64,000 nt of DNA from Megascapheus bottae. Lineage: Eukaryota; Chordata; Mammalia; Rodentia; Geomyidae. Made by a program: the position numbers and the translations under genes. The DNA is taken from NCBI GenBank assembly GCA_024803745.1, contig JANJXV010000194.1, positions 682,001 through 746,000 on the forward strand, given 5' to 3'. Below are positions 1 to 11,214 of this stretch, piece by piece (the first letter of the stretch is position 1; each line of letters begins with the position of its first letter). Under the pieces are notes generated by a model. The model was not told the origin of the DNA. It saw nothing but the letters and a program-made list of their open reading frames with translations, and did no database searches.

Positions 1-618
1 CTTCAGATATAACCAACCTAGACCTCTGTAGCTGGCAGACACTAGATGTTCACAAGTTTTTATTGGTATTATCACTCTTTCTTTTTGTGCACATACAGAC
101 CAGTCTAATACCTCCAATGATAAGCGATTTATACCCAAAACAATAAGCCTCTCAATCCAGTCTCTATTGTCTTTAAGTCCCTCTGAGCCTAGAGAATAAT
201 TAACCACCTACATATACAATATTGCTCAAGAGCCATCAAGTGTAGATCCGTGCAGTATAAGGGTTGAAAGACGAGCAGAGATCCAGAGATAGAAAAAAAG
301 AATGAGAGAGGTCAGGCGAGGTGCAAGAGGATTAACGTAGGAGTGTAAGAATATTGTAGTAATGAAGAAAAGGTATAGCATAAGGATAACTGACCTAAGT
401 TGGTAAGTAGGTAGCATACTTGAGAACAAAGTTTGGAAAGTTTTAGAATAAACTTATGTGTTGCTGCATGACTAGCTCTTAGCCCAACCAGTGGCCTCAC
501 AGTGGACCATGGGATGGATCTGTTTTTCTTGTCTACGTTGAGGGAAAGGGGTATTTCACAAGATGCAGAAGCGAAGATTTCAGAAGCAAATGCTGTGAGT
601 GAATTAGCTCGTAAAAAG

Positions 619-830
619 CATTTTTATTTTCTGTTATCTTTCTTCCAGTCTTGGGGCTTGAATTCAGGGCCTGAGCACTGTCCTCGGGTTTTCTCAAGTC
701 TAGCCCTCTGCCACTTGAGCCACAGTGCCACATCTAGATTTTCTATCTATGTGATACTGAGCAATCAAACCCAGATCTTCATGGATGCTAGGCAAGCACT
801 CTACCACTATGCCAAACTCTCAACCCTGAC
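619..830 (-). mobile_element. Dimeric ID-like SINE (IDL-Geo-like), spacer 1
   Basis: Read on the minus strand, the left monomer has a tRNA-like A box (about 795-811, GCATAGTGGTAGAGTGC) and a B box (GGTTTGATT...) about 30 bases further on. A right monomer follows, beginning GTGGCACTGTGGCTCAAGTGG. The element ends in an A-rich tail, seen as T-rich sequence on the plus strand at 619-645. SINEs of this kind are transcribed by RNA polymerase III and moved by L1 proteins. Assignment to the geomyoid IDL-Geo family is from memory of its dimeric structure. Confidence 0.75.
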
Positions 831-845
831 ATAGTAATTATAAAG

Positions 846-863
846 TCATCATCATCATCTTCA
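846..863. repeat. ATC/TCA microsatellite, 4 triplets then TCT TCA
   Basis: This is the shortest allele type, shared with spacer 3. It may be the ancestral length or a contraction. Confidence 0.9.
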
Positions 864-1071
864 TATCAAAATATCCTTTCTCCTACAAAGAATGATTACT
901 CATCTATGTGTGTAATGCTTTTTTTTTAAATTTTACTAATTCTTCTGAATTTTCCCTCTTGCATTTTTTACACATGACAGCAAAACTAATTATCAGGAAA
1001 AAAATGATGAGGATACAGGAACCTAATAATATCCTAGTAGACTGATGTCAACAATATTTGCAATATGAACT

Positions 1072-1264
1072 GTGTGTTTGACATAGTGGTAGAGTGCTTG
1101 GCTACCACTCAAAAAGACTCAGGTTTGATTCCTCATTACCACATACATAGAAAACGCTGCAAGTGGTGCTGTGGCTCGGTGGGACAGCTAAAGCCTAAAG
1201 AAAGCCCAAGAACAATATTCACACTCTGAGGTCAAGTCCCAAGACGAGCAAAAACAAAAAAAAA
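1072..1264 (+). mobile_element. Dimeric ID-like SINE, spacer 1, opposite orientation to the first
   Basis: The left monomer carries an A-box-like TTGACATAGTGGTAGAGTGC and a B-box-like AGGTTTGATTCCTC. The right monomer starts GCAAGTGGTGCTGTGGCTCGG and has its own B-box-like GAGGTCAAGTCCC. The tail is AAAAACAAAAAAAAA. This copy keeps GGTAGAGTGC in the A box, where type B spacers read GGGAGAGTCC. The flanks GCAATATG and GCAAAATG may be remnants of a target-site duplication. Confidence 0.75.
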
Positions 1265-1984
1265 TCGACAAGGGGCAAAATGCAGGCAGAGAAGGCACTG
1301 TGAAACAAATGTTTTTTAAAGGATGAGGGCAATATTGACATTTAAGTTTGATCTTACCTAAGAAAGGCTCCTTGAGCCTGAGACCAGACTGGTAGTTGGG
1401 CCTAGTGGAAGACATTGGGTTTGGACAAATAAGGTGTCCTGTATACTACATCCACATGTATATTGTGAGATTGAAGGAGAGATTCAGCCTCCAGTATGTC
1501 TTTGGTGAGGTCTTTTGTGAGCAAGGATCTTTGGTCATTGGGCCCTGAAAGGTGACCCTGCCTCCCTCACAATGGAACAGAATATGGAACCCTGGTAACC
1601 AAGCCACTGTAACTAACAACCAGCTCAAGCCAGCTCACTTGGCCTGTGGCTCAGGAGGAAGAAAGATGTTGCTGTGCTGTTGCCCAAGGTCAGGAAGCTC
1701 GAGTCTCAGGCATGGAAGTTTTGGATGTCTTACTCGAAGATGTACATGCTAGATCACTGCCAAGCCACAAATCCAGTATAACAGAACTTTCTCTAAGAAG
1801 AAGGCCAGGAAAATCCAGGGCAACCAGATGAGGTAAATTTCTAAGAAGAAATGTATTTGACCCCATCCTCCTCCCCACACACTACAACTTTCTTTTTTTC
1901 TCATTTTTTTATTGTAATTAGTAAAAGGGTTAGATGATATTTGGCAGATAGAAGGTGCATTAATTCACATACATTGATACCCTT

Positions 1985-1987
1985 TCA
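1985..1987. other. Deletion junction in L1-a (3-bp microhomology TCA)
   Basis: The left flank matches sequence before 19470 of L1-d and the right flank matches sequence after 21849. The bases TCA are common to both ends. The missing length measured on L1-d is 2381 bp. Simple end joining or replication slippage at microhomology explains it. Confidence 0.9.
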
Positions 1988-3766
1988 TGTGATTTTATCC
2001 CTGCTCCTGTTGATGTGTTGAATTATATTAATTGATTTGTGTATGTTGAACCAGCTTTGCCTCCCTGTGATGAATCCAGTTTGATCATAGTGTATAATTT
2101 TTTTGATGAGTTGTTGTAGACGGTTGGCCAGTATTTTGTTGAGAAGTTTTGCATCGATGTTCATCAAAGAAATGGGTCTATAGATGTCGTTCTTTGATGA
2201 ATCTCTGTCTGGTTTGGGGATGAGGGATATGCTGGCTTCACAGAATCAGTTTAGTAAAGAACCTTCATTTTCAATTTCGTTGAAGAGCTTGAGGAGTATT
2301 GGTATGAGCTCTGCTTTGAAGACCTTATAGAATGCAGCTGTGAATCCATCTGGCCCTGGGCTCTTTTTAAGTGGAAGTTGTTTAATTTCCATTTCTATTT
2401 CAGAGCTTGAAATAGGCCTGTTGAGTTGGGTTAGCTCTTCTTGGTTCAGTGTGTGTATGTTAATATTGGCTAGGAATTCATCCATTTCTTCTAGATTCTC
2501 AAATTTGTTGGCGTAAAGGTTTGAGAAGTATTCCCTCATGATATTCTGGATCTTGGTAATTTCTGTCGTGATATTACCATTTTCATCTGCGATTTTGTTT
2601 ATTTCGATATGCTCTCTTCTTTTTTTGGTAAGATTTGCTAAGGGCTTGTCAATTTTGTTAATTCTTTCAAGAACCAACTCCTTGTTTTGTTGATACTTTC
2701 TATAGTTTTTTTATTCCAAATCATTTAATTCTGCTTTGATTTTAATAATTTGCTTTCTCCTAATGGGTTTAGGGTTGGTTTGTTGCTCTTTCTCCAGGAG
2801 GTTAAGGTGAGACATTAACTAGTTGGTTTGCCATTTTTCCAACTTGCTGTTGTAGGCACTCAGCGCTATAAATTTTCCTCTGAGTACTGCCTTTGTTGTG
2901 TCCCTAAGGAGTTGATATTTGTGTGCTCCTTATTGTTAAATTTCATAAACAGTTGGATATCTGTTCTGATCTCTTCGATTACCCATTGTTTTTGATTCAA
3001 CAATGTGTTGTTCAGTCTCCATGAGTTACAGGGTTTTCTTTGGTGGAGATGTGTGTTCAGCTCCAATTTGATGCCTTTATGGTCTGAGAGTGTGCATGGA
3101 ATAATTTCAGTGTTTCTGAATCTGTCCAGGTTTGCTTTATGGCCTAAGATGTGGTCTATTTTGGAAAATGTTCCAAGTGCTGCTGAGAAAAACGTATATT
3201 GTTTTGTTACTGGGTGGAATATTCTGCAGATGTCTGTTAGATCTAATTGGTCTATATAGTTGTTCAGTTCTAAGATTTCTCTGTTGAGTTTTTGCCTTGT
3301 TGATCTGTCCATAGGTGAGAGTGGTGTGTTAAACTCACCAACAATCACTGTGTTTCGATCTATGTATGGTTTCAGTGTAAGTAAAGTTTGCTTGATGAAG
3401 TTTGGAGCTCCGGGATTGGGTGTGTAAATATTTAGGATTGTTATGTCTTCCGGGAGGAAAGATCCCTTTAGTAGTATGGCGTAACCTCCTTTGTCTTTTC
3501 TTACTAATTTTAGTTTGAAGTCTATTGTATCTGATATGAGGATGGCAACTGTAGCCTGTTTATGGGGGCAGTTAGCTTGATAGAGTTTATTCCAACCTCT
3601 CACTTTCAAAAGATGATTGTTTTTGGGTAAGATGTGTCTCTCGAAGTCAGCAGAACGATGGCTCTTGCTTTTTGATCCAACTAGACAACCTATGCCGTTT
3701 AATTGGAGAGTTAAATCCATTGATATTGAGAGTTAGGATTGAGAGATATTTATTAGTTCCTACCAT
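1985..3766 (-). pseudogene. L1 ORF2 remnant, copy a: endonuclease and N-terminal RT part only
   Basis: ORF2 starts at 3766 (MVGTNKYLSILTLNINGLN), keeping the N-terminal endonuclease motif. A stop (TGC TGA) lies just before the RETH catalytic motif, and a one-base shift follows, after which the endonuclease frame runs open at 3720-2866 with YTPN, GEFN, SKIDHIL and SDHKGIKLEL. The linker is broken by stops. The next frame (2677-2246) has [13 protein letters not shown] and [13 protein letters not shown], then a stop replaces a serine, and 2167-1985 has the [14 protein letters not shown] segment. Copy a reads SAALGTFSK where most copies read SAAHGTFSK. Confidence 0.95.
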
Positions 3767-3814
3767 TTTTAAAAGCTTTTAGTAGGGCCTGTGTCTTGAC
3801 AGTTCTTGTGGTCC

Positions 3815-4996
3815 TTAGATGGTATGCTGTTTAGGTGCCATTTCTTTCGCTATATTGCATTTATTTTGGTTTTCTATGTATAGAGCATCTTTGAGAATTC
3901 TCTGTAGTGTTGGTTTTGTTTCGACATATTGTTGCAGCTTTTCCCTGGAATGGAATGTTTTATTTTTCCCTCAGTTATGAATGAGAGCTTAGTTGGCTAC
4001 AGTATTCTTGGTTGGTAGTTATTTGATATAAGGGCATGACATATATGCTTCCAGTCACTTCGTGCTTGCATGGTCTCTGCTGAGAAATCTGGGGTTATTC
4101 TGATTGGTTTGCCTTTGTAGGTTACTGATCCCTTTTCCCTGGATGCCTTTAGGATCTTTCCTTTCGTTTCTATTGATCCAGTTCGGATCACAATGTGGCG
4201 GTGGCATGTTCTTTTCTGGTCAGGTCTCTTTGAGGTTCTAAAAGCTTCTCGTATCTGGATGGCCTGCCGTTCTGGATATTTGGGAAATTCTCTGAGATGA
4301 TTCCCTGAAGTATATTTCCAATACCATTGACCTCTTTCTCCACTCCCTCCTCAATACCAACTAGCCTTAAATTAGGCTTCCTAATTGTATCTTGGACCTC
4401 CTGAAGCGCTCTCTCATATTTCCTAGATTTGGATTGACTCATTTTCTGTTCTTTATAATACCTAAATTATCTTCAGCCACGGAAAAACTCTCTTCTGCAA
4501 TGTCTAACCTGCTACCAAAGCTATCTACTTTATTTTTCATCTCCCTTGCTTCTAATTGCTCACTTTTGATGCCTTGCATCTCTTGTTTTAGATCATGTAT
4601 GGATTTCTTTATCTCCTTGATTTCCTTTTGAGTGGTTAGCTCAGTAGCTTTATTTTCTTTGGACATTTGCTGGAGTTTGGTCACGTTTTTATTTGTGGAT
4701 TCTATGAATTCAACCATCTTTCTTTGAAAAACCTTTATTATGGCCTCCTTTATGGCTTCTTCTTTTTCACTTATCACCTTGTTTTTGCTTTCCTCTTGTT
4801 CAGGTAGGGCTTCCTCCTTTATCTCTTTCTTTATATTTTCACATTTTTCATTAATGATGTTTATCAATTGCATTTGTGTAGCACTTGGAAGACTCTCCTC
4901 TAGGTTTGCCAGTGACTGTTCCATTGTCTGTTTATATTGGGTGGGGGATGTTGTTTCTTGATTTGACATTTTTCTTGAGTTTCTTGTTCTGCCCAT
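3815..4996 (-). pseudogene. L1 ORF1 pseudogene, copy a
   Basis: ORF1 encodes the L1 nucleic-acid-binding chaperone. From MGRTRNSRKMSNQE at 4996 the coiled-coil half stays open to 4439, where a 4-base deletion after EDNLGI ends it in KNRK-stop. The RRM-like half restarts in another frame (MSQSKSRKYERALQEVQ, 4442). Copy a has an extra frameshift near 4262 (one G lost in GATGGGCC), so the TPNR region is scrambled, then the C-terminal domain resumes at about 4191. A Tyr-to-stop change (CTG TAG after QPRI) truncates the last 56 or so codons, which end at the TAA at 3815. Confidence 0.95.
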
Positions 4997-5656
4997 TTGA
5001 AAATGGGAGCAAGATTACTACTAAATACGATTATAGTTTTTCAGATATAACCAACCTAGACCTCTGTAGCTGGCAGACACTAGATGTTCACAAGTTTTGA
5101 TTGGTATTATCACTCTTTCTTTTTGTGCACTTACAGACCAGTCTAATACAACCACTGATAAGCGATTTATACCCAAAACAATAAGCCTCTCAATCCAATC
5201 TCTATTGTCTTTAAGTACCTCTGAGCCTAGAGAATAATTAACCACCTACATATACAATATTGCTCAACAGCCATCAAGTGTAGATCCGTGCAGTATAAGG
5301 GTTGAAAGACGAGCAGAGTTCCAGAGATAGAAAAAAAGAATGAGAGAGGTCAGGGGAGGTGCAAGAGAATTAACGTAGGAGTGTAAGAATATTGTAGTAA
5401 TGAAGAAAAGTTATAGCATAAGGATAACTGACATAAGTTGGTAAGTAGGTAGCATATTTGAGTACAAATTTGGAAAGTATTAGAATAAAAATTATGTGTT
5501 GCTGCACGACTAGCTCTTAGCCCAACCAGTGGCCTCACAGTGGACCATGGGATGGATCTGTTTTTCTTGTCTACGTTGAGGGAAAGGGGTATTTCACAAG
5601 ATGCAGAAGCGAAGATTTCAGAAGCAAATGCTGTGAGTGAATTAGCTCGTAAAAAG

Positions 5657-5868
5657 CATTTTTATTTTCTTTTATCTTTCTGCCAGTCTTGGGGCTTGAA
5701 TTCAGGGCCTGAGCACTGTCCTCGGGTTTTCTCAAGTCTAGCCCTCTGCCACTTGAGCCACAGTGCCACATATAGATTTTCTATCTATGTGGTACTGAGC
5801 AATCAAACCCAGATCTTCATGGATGCTAGGCAAGCACTCTACCACTATGCCAAACTCTCAACCCTGAC
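5657..5868 (-). mobile_element. Dimeric ID-like SINE, spacer 2
   Basis: Same element as in spacer 1. It reads CACATATAGATT where spacers 1, 3 and 7-10 read CACATCTAGATT or similar, a variant shared with spacers 4 and 5. Confidence 0.75.
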
Positions 5869-5883
5869 ATAGTAATTATAAAG

Positions 5884-5916
5884 TCATCATCATCATCATC
5901 ATCATCATAATCATCA
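5884..5916. repeat. ATC/TCA microsatellite, 8 triplets, TAA, 2 triplets
   Basis: An interrupting TAA is present, as in spacer 5 but absent from spacer 4. Confidence 0.9.
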
Positions 5917-6122
5917 TATCCAAATATCTTTTCTCCTACAAAGAATGAACACTTAACTGTGTCTAAAGCTTTTTTTTAATTTCACCAATTCTTCTGTGTT
6001 TTTCCCTCTTGAATTTTTTACAAATGACAGCAAAGCTAATCATCAGGAAAAAATTGATTAGGATACAGAAACCTAATAATATCCTAGTAGATTGACGTCA
6101 AAAATATGTGCAAGATGCCCTG

Positions 6123-6313
6123 TGTGTTTGACCTAGTGGGAGAGTCCTTGGCTACCAAGCAGTAAGCCTCAGGTTTGATTCCTCATTACCACATACATAG
6201 AAAACGCTGCAAGTTGTGCTGTGGCTCGGTGGGACAGCTAAAGCCTAAAGAAAGCCCAAGAACAATGTTCACACTCTGAGGTCCAGTCCCAAGACTAGCA
6301 AAAACAAAAAAAA
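6123..6313 (+). mobile_element. Dimeric ID-like SINE, spacer 2, plus strand
   Basis: The type B form of the second SINE has A box GACCTAGTGGGAGAGTCC and B box AGGTTTGATTCC. It reads CAAGTTGTGCTGTGG at the start of the right monomer, private to this copy. Confidence 0.75.
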
Positions 6314-7054
6314 TTCGACAAGGGGCAAAATGCAGGCAGAGAAGGCACTGTGAAGCAAATGTTTTGTAAAGGATGAGGGCAATGTTGACCCTTAAGATTG
6401 GATCTTACCTAAGAAAGGCTCCTTGAGTCTGAGACCAGACTGGTAGTTGGGCCTAGTGGAAGACATAGGGATTGGACAAATAAGGTGTGCTGTATACTAC
6501 ATCCACATGTATATTGTGAGATTGGAGAAGAGATTCAGCCTCCAGTATGTCTTTGGTGAGGTCTTTTGTGAGCAAGGATCTTTGGTCATTGGGCCCTGAA
6601 AGGTGACCCTGCCTCCCTCACAATGGAACAGAATATGGAACCCTGGTAACCAAGCCACTGTAACTAACAACCAGCTCAAGCCAGCTCACTTGGCCTGTGG
6701 CTCAGGAGGAAGAAAGTTGTTGCTGTGCTGTTGCCAAAGGTCAGGAAACTCGACTCTCAGGCATGGAAGTTTGGATGTCTTACTCGAAGATGTACATGCT
6801 AGATCATTGCCAAGCCACAAATCCAGTATAACAGAACTTTCTCTAAGAAGAAGGCCAGGAAAATCCAGGGCAACCAGATGAGGTAAATTTCTAAGAAGAA
6901 ATGTATTTGACCCCATCATCTTCTCCACACACTACAATTTTCTATTTTTTTATTTTTTATTGTAATTAGTAAAAGGGTTAGATGATATTTGCCAGATAGA
7001 AGGTGCATTAATTCACATACATTGATACCTTTTCACATGTCTTGATACCCATTT

Positions 7055-7103
7055 CTCTCCAACCCCACACCCCCCACCCGTCTTGGTTTTCCCCCCTTCC
7101 CTA
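7055..7103 (-). other. G-rich 3' UTR tract, L1-b
   Basis: The plus strand is C-rich (AACCCCACACCCCCCACCC, CCCCCCTTCCC), so L1 sense RNA carries several runs of three to six G. A G-rich polypurine tract in the 3' UTR is a known L1 feature and could form a quadruplex. Confidence 0.8.
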
Positions 7104-7352
7104 TCAAATTTCAGATATCCAAGTACAACTAAATTCAATATATAAGATAAAGTGAGATACTATACCAATATGGGATAACCAAGGGACAGCAAACGAGATG
7201 AGACACAACATAGTACATTAAGGACAACAATCATTCATTATATGGCTTTTGTTTCAATATCCTGGAGTTCCTGTCAATTAGCTTCACATTATATGGCCTT
7301 ATATATGGCCTTTTGCTCTATTGCCAATCTCTGCTAGTAGAGCCCAAGGTTT

Positions 7353-10300
7353 CTACTGATTATGACGAATGAGGGAAACCACTGAGTCTAAGTTCTTTGA
7401 GTCTGGCTTACTTCACTTAATATGATTTGTTCTGAGTCTTTCCATTTCCTAACAAATGGGGCGATGACATTCTTTCTGACAGCAGCATAGAATTCCATTG
7501 TGTACAAATACCACAACTTGTTGATCCACTCATCAACTGAGGGACATCTGGGTTCGTTCCATATCTTTGCCATGTTGAATAGTGCTGCAATGAACATTGT
7601 TGTGCTAGTGGGTTTAGTATGCCCTTGTTTCTGGATTGTTGGGTAAATGCCAAGTAGTGGAATTGCTGGGTCATAGGGAGTTCTATGTTTAGCCTTTTGA
7701 GGCACTGCCACCCTGCTTTCCATAGTGGTTGAACGAGTTTGCACTCCCACCAACAGTGTAGTAGTGGTCCCTCCTGGCCACATCCCCTCCAGCATCTGTT
7801 GTCATTCATTTTCCTGATCCTGGCCATTCTAACTGGAGTGAGGTGGAATCTTAGAGTTGTTTTGATTTGCATTTCTTTTCTGACCAGAGATGTTGAGCAT
7901 TTCTTCATGTGTCTATAGGCCATTTTTGTTTCTTCTTCAGAGAAGACTCTCTTTAAGACTTTGGCCCATTTTTGATGGGATGGGTGTTACTATGGAGGTT
8001 AGTTTTTGAGTGATTCAATTTTTTGAGTTGTTGATATATTTTAGATATGAGGCCTTTGTCCGTTGTTTGATTGGTGAAGATCTTCTCCCACTCTGTAGGC
8101 TTCCTGATTAGTTTACTAGCTATATCCGTTGCCATACAAAAGCTCTGCAGTTTAATGCAGTCCCACTTATCCAGCATTTCTCTGATTTGTTGTGATTCTT
8201 GGTCCTTATTAAGAAAGTTTCGACCTGTGCCAAGGAGGCCTAGTGTATCTCCTAGTCCTTCCTCTAAACTTTTCAGTGTGACAGCTTTTACCTCCACGTC
8301 TTTGATCCATTTGGAGTTAATTCTAGTGCAAGGTGACAAAGAAGGATCCAACTTTAGTTTTCTGCAGATGTTTAACCAGTTCTGCCAGCACAACTTGTTG
8401 AAGAGGCTATCATTCTTCGATTCTATTTTTTTGGCTCCCTTGTCAAAGATTAGGTGGCCATAGGTCTGTGGTTTAATATCTGGGTCCGCAGTTCTACCCC
8501 ATTGGACTTCAGGCTTGTTCTTGTGCCAGTACCAAGCTGTTTTGAGAATTATAGCTCTGTAATAGAGTCTTACGTTTGGAATTGAAATTCCTCCAGCGCT
8601 GTTCTTTCTGCTAAGAAGTGTTTTTGCTATACGGGATCGTTTATTATTCCATATGAAATTTTGAATTGCCTCTTCTATGTCTTTAAAGAATGACATTGGG
8701 ATGTTGATTGGTATTACACTGAATTTGTAAATAGCCCTTGGCAAGATTGTCATTTTCACAATGTTGATTCTTCCAATCCAGGAGCATGAGAGGTTTTTCC
8801 ATTTCCTTAGTTCTGCTTTAATTTCCTTTTTTAGGGTTTGAAAGTTTTCATCTAAACGGTCCTTTACATTCTTAGTTAATCTAATTGCTAGGTACTTTAT
8901 TTTTTTAAGGTTATTGTGAAAGGATTTTCTTTCCTGATTATTGCCTCGTTCCTCTCAGTGTTGGCGTAAAGTAAGGCAGTTGATTTGTGAGGGTTGATTT
9001 TATGGCCTGCTACCCTTCCAAAGCTTTGAATCAGCTCAAGGAGCTTGGGAGTAGAGTCTATAGGATTCTTTAAATACAGAATCATGTCATCTGCAAAGAG
9101 GGATAGTTTTATTTCCTCTTTCCATACTTGGATCCCCTTTATGCTTGCTTCTTCCCTTATTGCACTGCCTAGGAATTCTAGTACTATGTTAAAAAGGAGT
9201 GGAGAGAGTGGGCATCCTTGTCTTGTTCCTGATTTTAGAGGGAATGTCTTTAGATTTTCACCATTAAGTATAATACTAGCAGTGGGTTTCTCATACACAG
9301 CCTTTATTACATTGAGAAATGTTCCATGAATTCCTAGTTTCTCCACATCTTTTACCATAAAGGGGTTTTGGATCTTGTCAAATGCCTTTTCCGCATCTAT
9401 TGAGAAAATCATGTGATTTTTGTCCTTGCTCCTGTTGATGTGTTTAATTATATTAATTGATTTGTGTATGTTGAACCAGCTTTGCCTCCCTGTGATGAAT
9501 CAAGTTTGGTCATAGTGTATAATTTTTTTGATGAGTTGTTGTAGACGGTTGGCCAGTATTTTGTTGAGAAGTTGTGAATTGATGTTCATCAAAGAAATGG
9601 GTCTATAGATCTCTTTCTTTGATGAATCTCTGTCTGGTTTGGGGATGAGGGGTATACTGGCTTCAAATAATGAGTTTGGTAAAGAACCTTCATTTTCAAT
9701 TTCGTTGAAGAGCTTGAGGAGTATTGGTGTGAGCTCTGCTTTGAAGACCTTACAGAATTAAGCTGTGAATCCATCTGGCCCTGGGCTCTTTTTAAGTGGA
9801 AGTTGTCTAATTTCCGTTTCTATTTCAGAGCTTGAAATAGGCCTGTTGAGTTGGGTTAGCTCTTCTTGGTTCAGTGTGGGTATGTCAATATTCTCTAGGA
9901 ATTCATCCATTTCTTCTAGATTCTCAAATTTGTTGGCGTAAAGGTTTGAGAAGTATTCCCTCATGATATTCTGGATCTTGGTAATTTCTGTCGTGATATT
10001 ACCATTTTCATCTGCGATTTTGTTTATTTCGATATGCTCTCTTTTTTTTGGTAAGATTTGCTAAGGGCTTGTCAATTTTGTTAATTCTTTCAAGAACCAA
10101 CTCCTTGTTTTGTTGATTGTTTCTATAGTTTTTTTATTCCAATTCTGCTTTGATTTTAATAATTTGCTTTCTCCTAATGGGTTTAGGGTTGGTTTGTTGC
10201 TGTTTTTCCAGAAGGTTAAGGTGAGACATTAACTAGTTGGTTTGCCATTTTTCCAACTTGCTGTTGTAGGCACTCAGCGCTATAAATTTTCCTCTGAGTA

Positions 10301-11166
10301 CTGCCTTTTTTGTATCCCTAAGGAGTTGATATTTGTGTGCTCCTTATTGTTAAATTTCATAATCAGTTGGAAATCTCTTCTGATCTCTTCGAATACCCAT
10401 TGTTTTGGATTCAACAATGTGTTGTTCAGTCTCCATGAGTTACATGGTATTCGTTGGTGGAGATGTGTGTTCAGCTCCAATTTGATGTCTTTATGGTCTG
10501 AGAGTGTGCATGGAATAATTTCAGTGTTTCTGAATCTGTCCAGGTTTGTTTTATGGCCTAAGATGTGGTCTATTTTGGAAAATGTTCCATGTGCTGCTGA
10601 GAAAAACGTATATTGTGTTTTTACTGGGTGGAATATTCTGCAGATGTCTGTTAGATCTAGTTGGTCAATATAGTTGTTCAGTTCTAAGATTTCTCTGTTG
10701 AGTTTTTGCCTTGTTGATCTGTCCATAGGTGAGAGTGGTGTGTTAAACTCACCAACAATCACTGTATTTCGATCTATGTATGGTTTCAGTGTAAGTGAAG
10801 TTTGGAGCTCCGGGACTGGGTGTGTAAATATTTAGGATCGTTATATCTTCCTGGAGGAAAGATCCCTTTAGTAGTATGTAGTAACCTTCTTTATCTTTTC
10901 TTACTAATTTTAGTTTGAAGTCTATTGTATCTGATATGAGGATGGCAACTCCAGCCTGTTTATGGGGGCAGTTAGCTTGATAGAGTTTATTCCAAACTCT
11001 CACTTTCAAAAGTTGATGGTTTTTGGATAAGATGTGTCTCTTGAAGACAGCAGAACGATGGCTCTTGCTTTTTGATCCAACTAGACAGCCTATGCCGTTT
11101 AATTGGAGAGTTAATTCCATTGATATTGAGAGTTAGGATTGTGAGATATTTATTAGTTCCTACCAT
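7353..11166 (-). pseudogene. L1 ORF2 pseudogene, copy b
   Basis: The endonuclease start is intact through CCLQETH. The shared one-base shift follows, then a private deletion of about 13 bases near 10797 breaks the frame after GAPNF. A stop interrupts FTA at about 9757. From there LPNSLFEAS and the RT core are readable: [20 protein letters not shown] and FADDMILYL (9412-8897) show the catalytic aspartates. Later frames (8759-7953, 7923-7417) reach the CX3CX7HX4C motif (RCWRGCG...HCWWEC), which is intact. A shift at about 7970 is shared with copies d and e. Confidence 0.95.
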
Positions 11167-11214
11167 TTTTAAAAGCTTTTAGTAGGGCCTGTGTCTTGAC
11201 AGTTCTTGTGGTCC

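Larger units (their letters stand above)
1..1888. other. Spacer 1 (type A, left end outside window)
   Basis: Bases 1-618 are AT-rich with no convincing ORF. They lie just upstream of an L1 ORF1 (on the L1 sense strand) and may be L1 5' untranslated sequence, old host DNA, or both; I could not find the L1 5' end. Then follow a minus-strand SINE (619-830), an ATC tract, 210 bp of unclassified sequence, a plus-strand SINE (1072-1264), and 620 bp (1265-1888) in which I recognise nothing. Small ORFs in the last part are conserved only because the array is. Confidence 0.7.
1889..4996 (-). mobile_element. LINE-1 copy a (short, 3' half deleted)
   Basis: Minus-strand L1 with a T-rich start (the poly(A) end) at 1889, about 95 bp of terminal 3' UTR, then a direct jump at 1985-1987 into the middle of ORF2. 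ORF2 N-terminal half and ORF1 follow. The deletion removes the catalytic part of reverse transcriptase, the C-terminal Cys/His motif and most of the 3' UTR with its G-rich tract. The upper boundary given is the ORF1 start codon; the 5' UTR extent is unknown. Confidence 0.95.
4997..6937. other. Spacer 2 (type B)
   Basis: 4997-5656 is the AT-rich stretch upstream of L1 ORF1, without a recognisable gene. It differs from type A in reading CACTTACAGACC and ACAACCACTGATAAG near 5130-5160. 5917-6122 and 6314-6937 hold nothing I can identify. Spacer 2 is closest to spacer 4. Confidence 0.7.

Noticed and set aside
502..834. A 110-codon frame open in most spacers
   Set aside because: Two thirds of it runs through the minus-strand SINE and it starts at a GTG; frameshifts in spacers 6 and 9 are not compensated.
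1552..1831. Small plus-strand ORFs (starting MTLPPSQWN and MAQEEERCC) present in every spacer
   Set aside because: They recur only because the unit is duplicated, change length freely between copies by ordinary substitutions, and show no domain or initiation context. Open by chance.
3005..3259. Plus-strand ORFs opposite ORF2 and ORF1 (for example 84 and 123 codons, hydrophobic)
   Set aside because: Antisense shadows of L1 coding sequence; the hydrophobic composition follows from the A-rich L1 sense strand.
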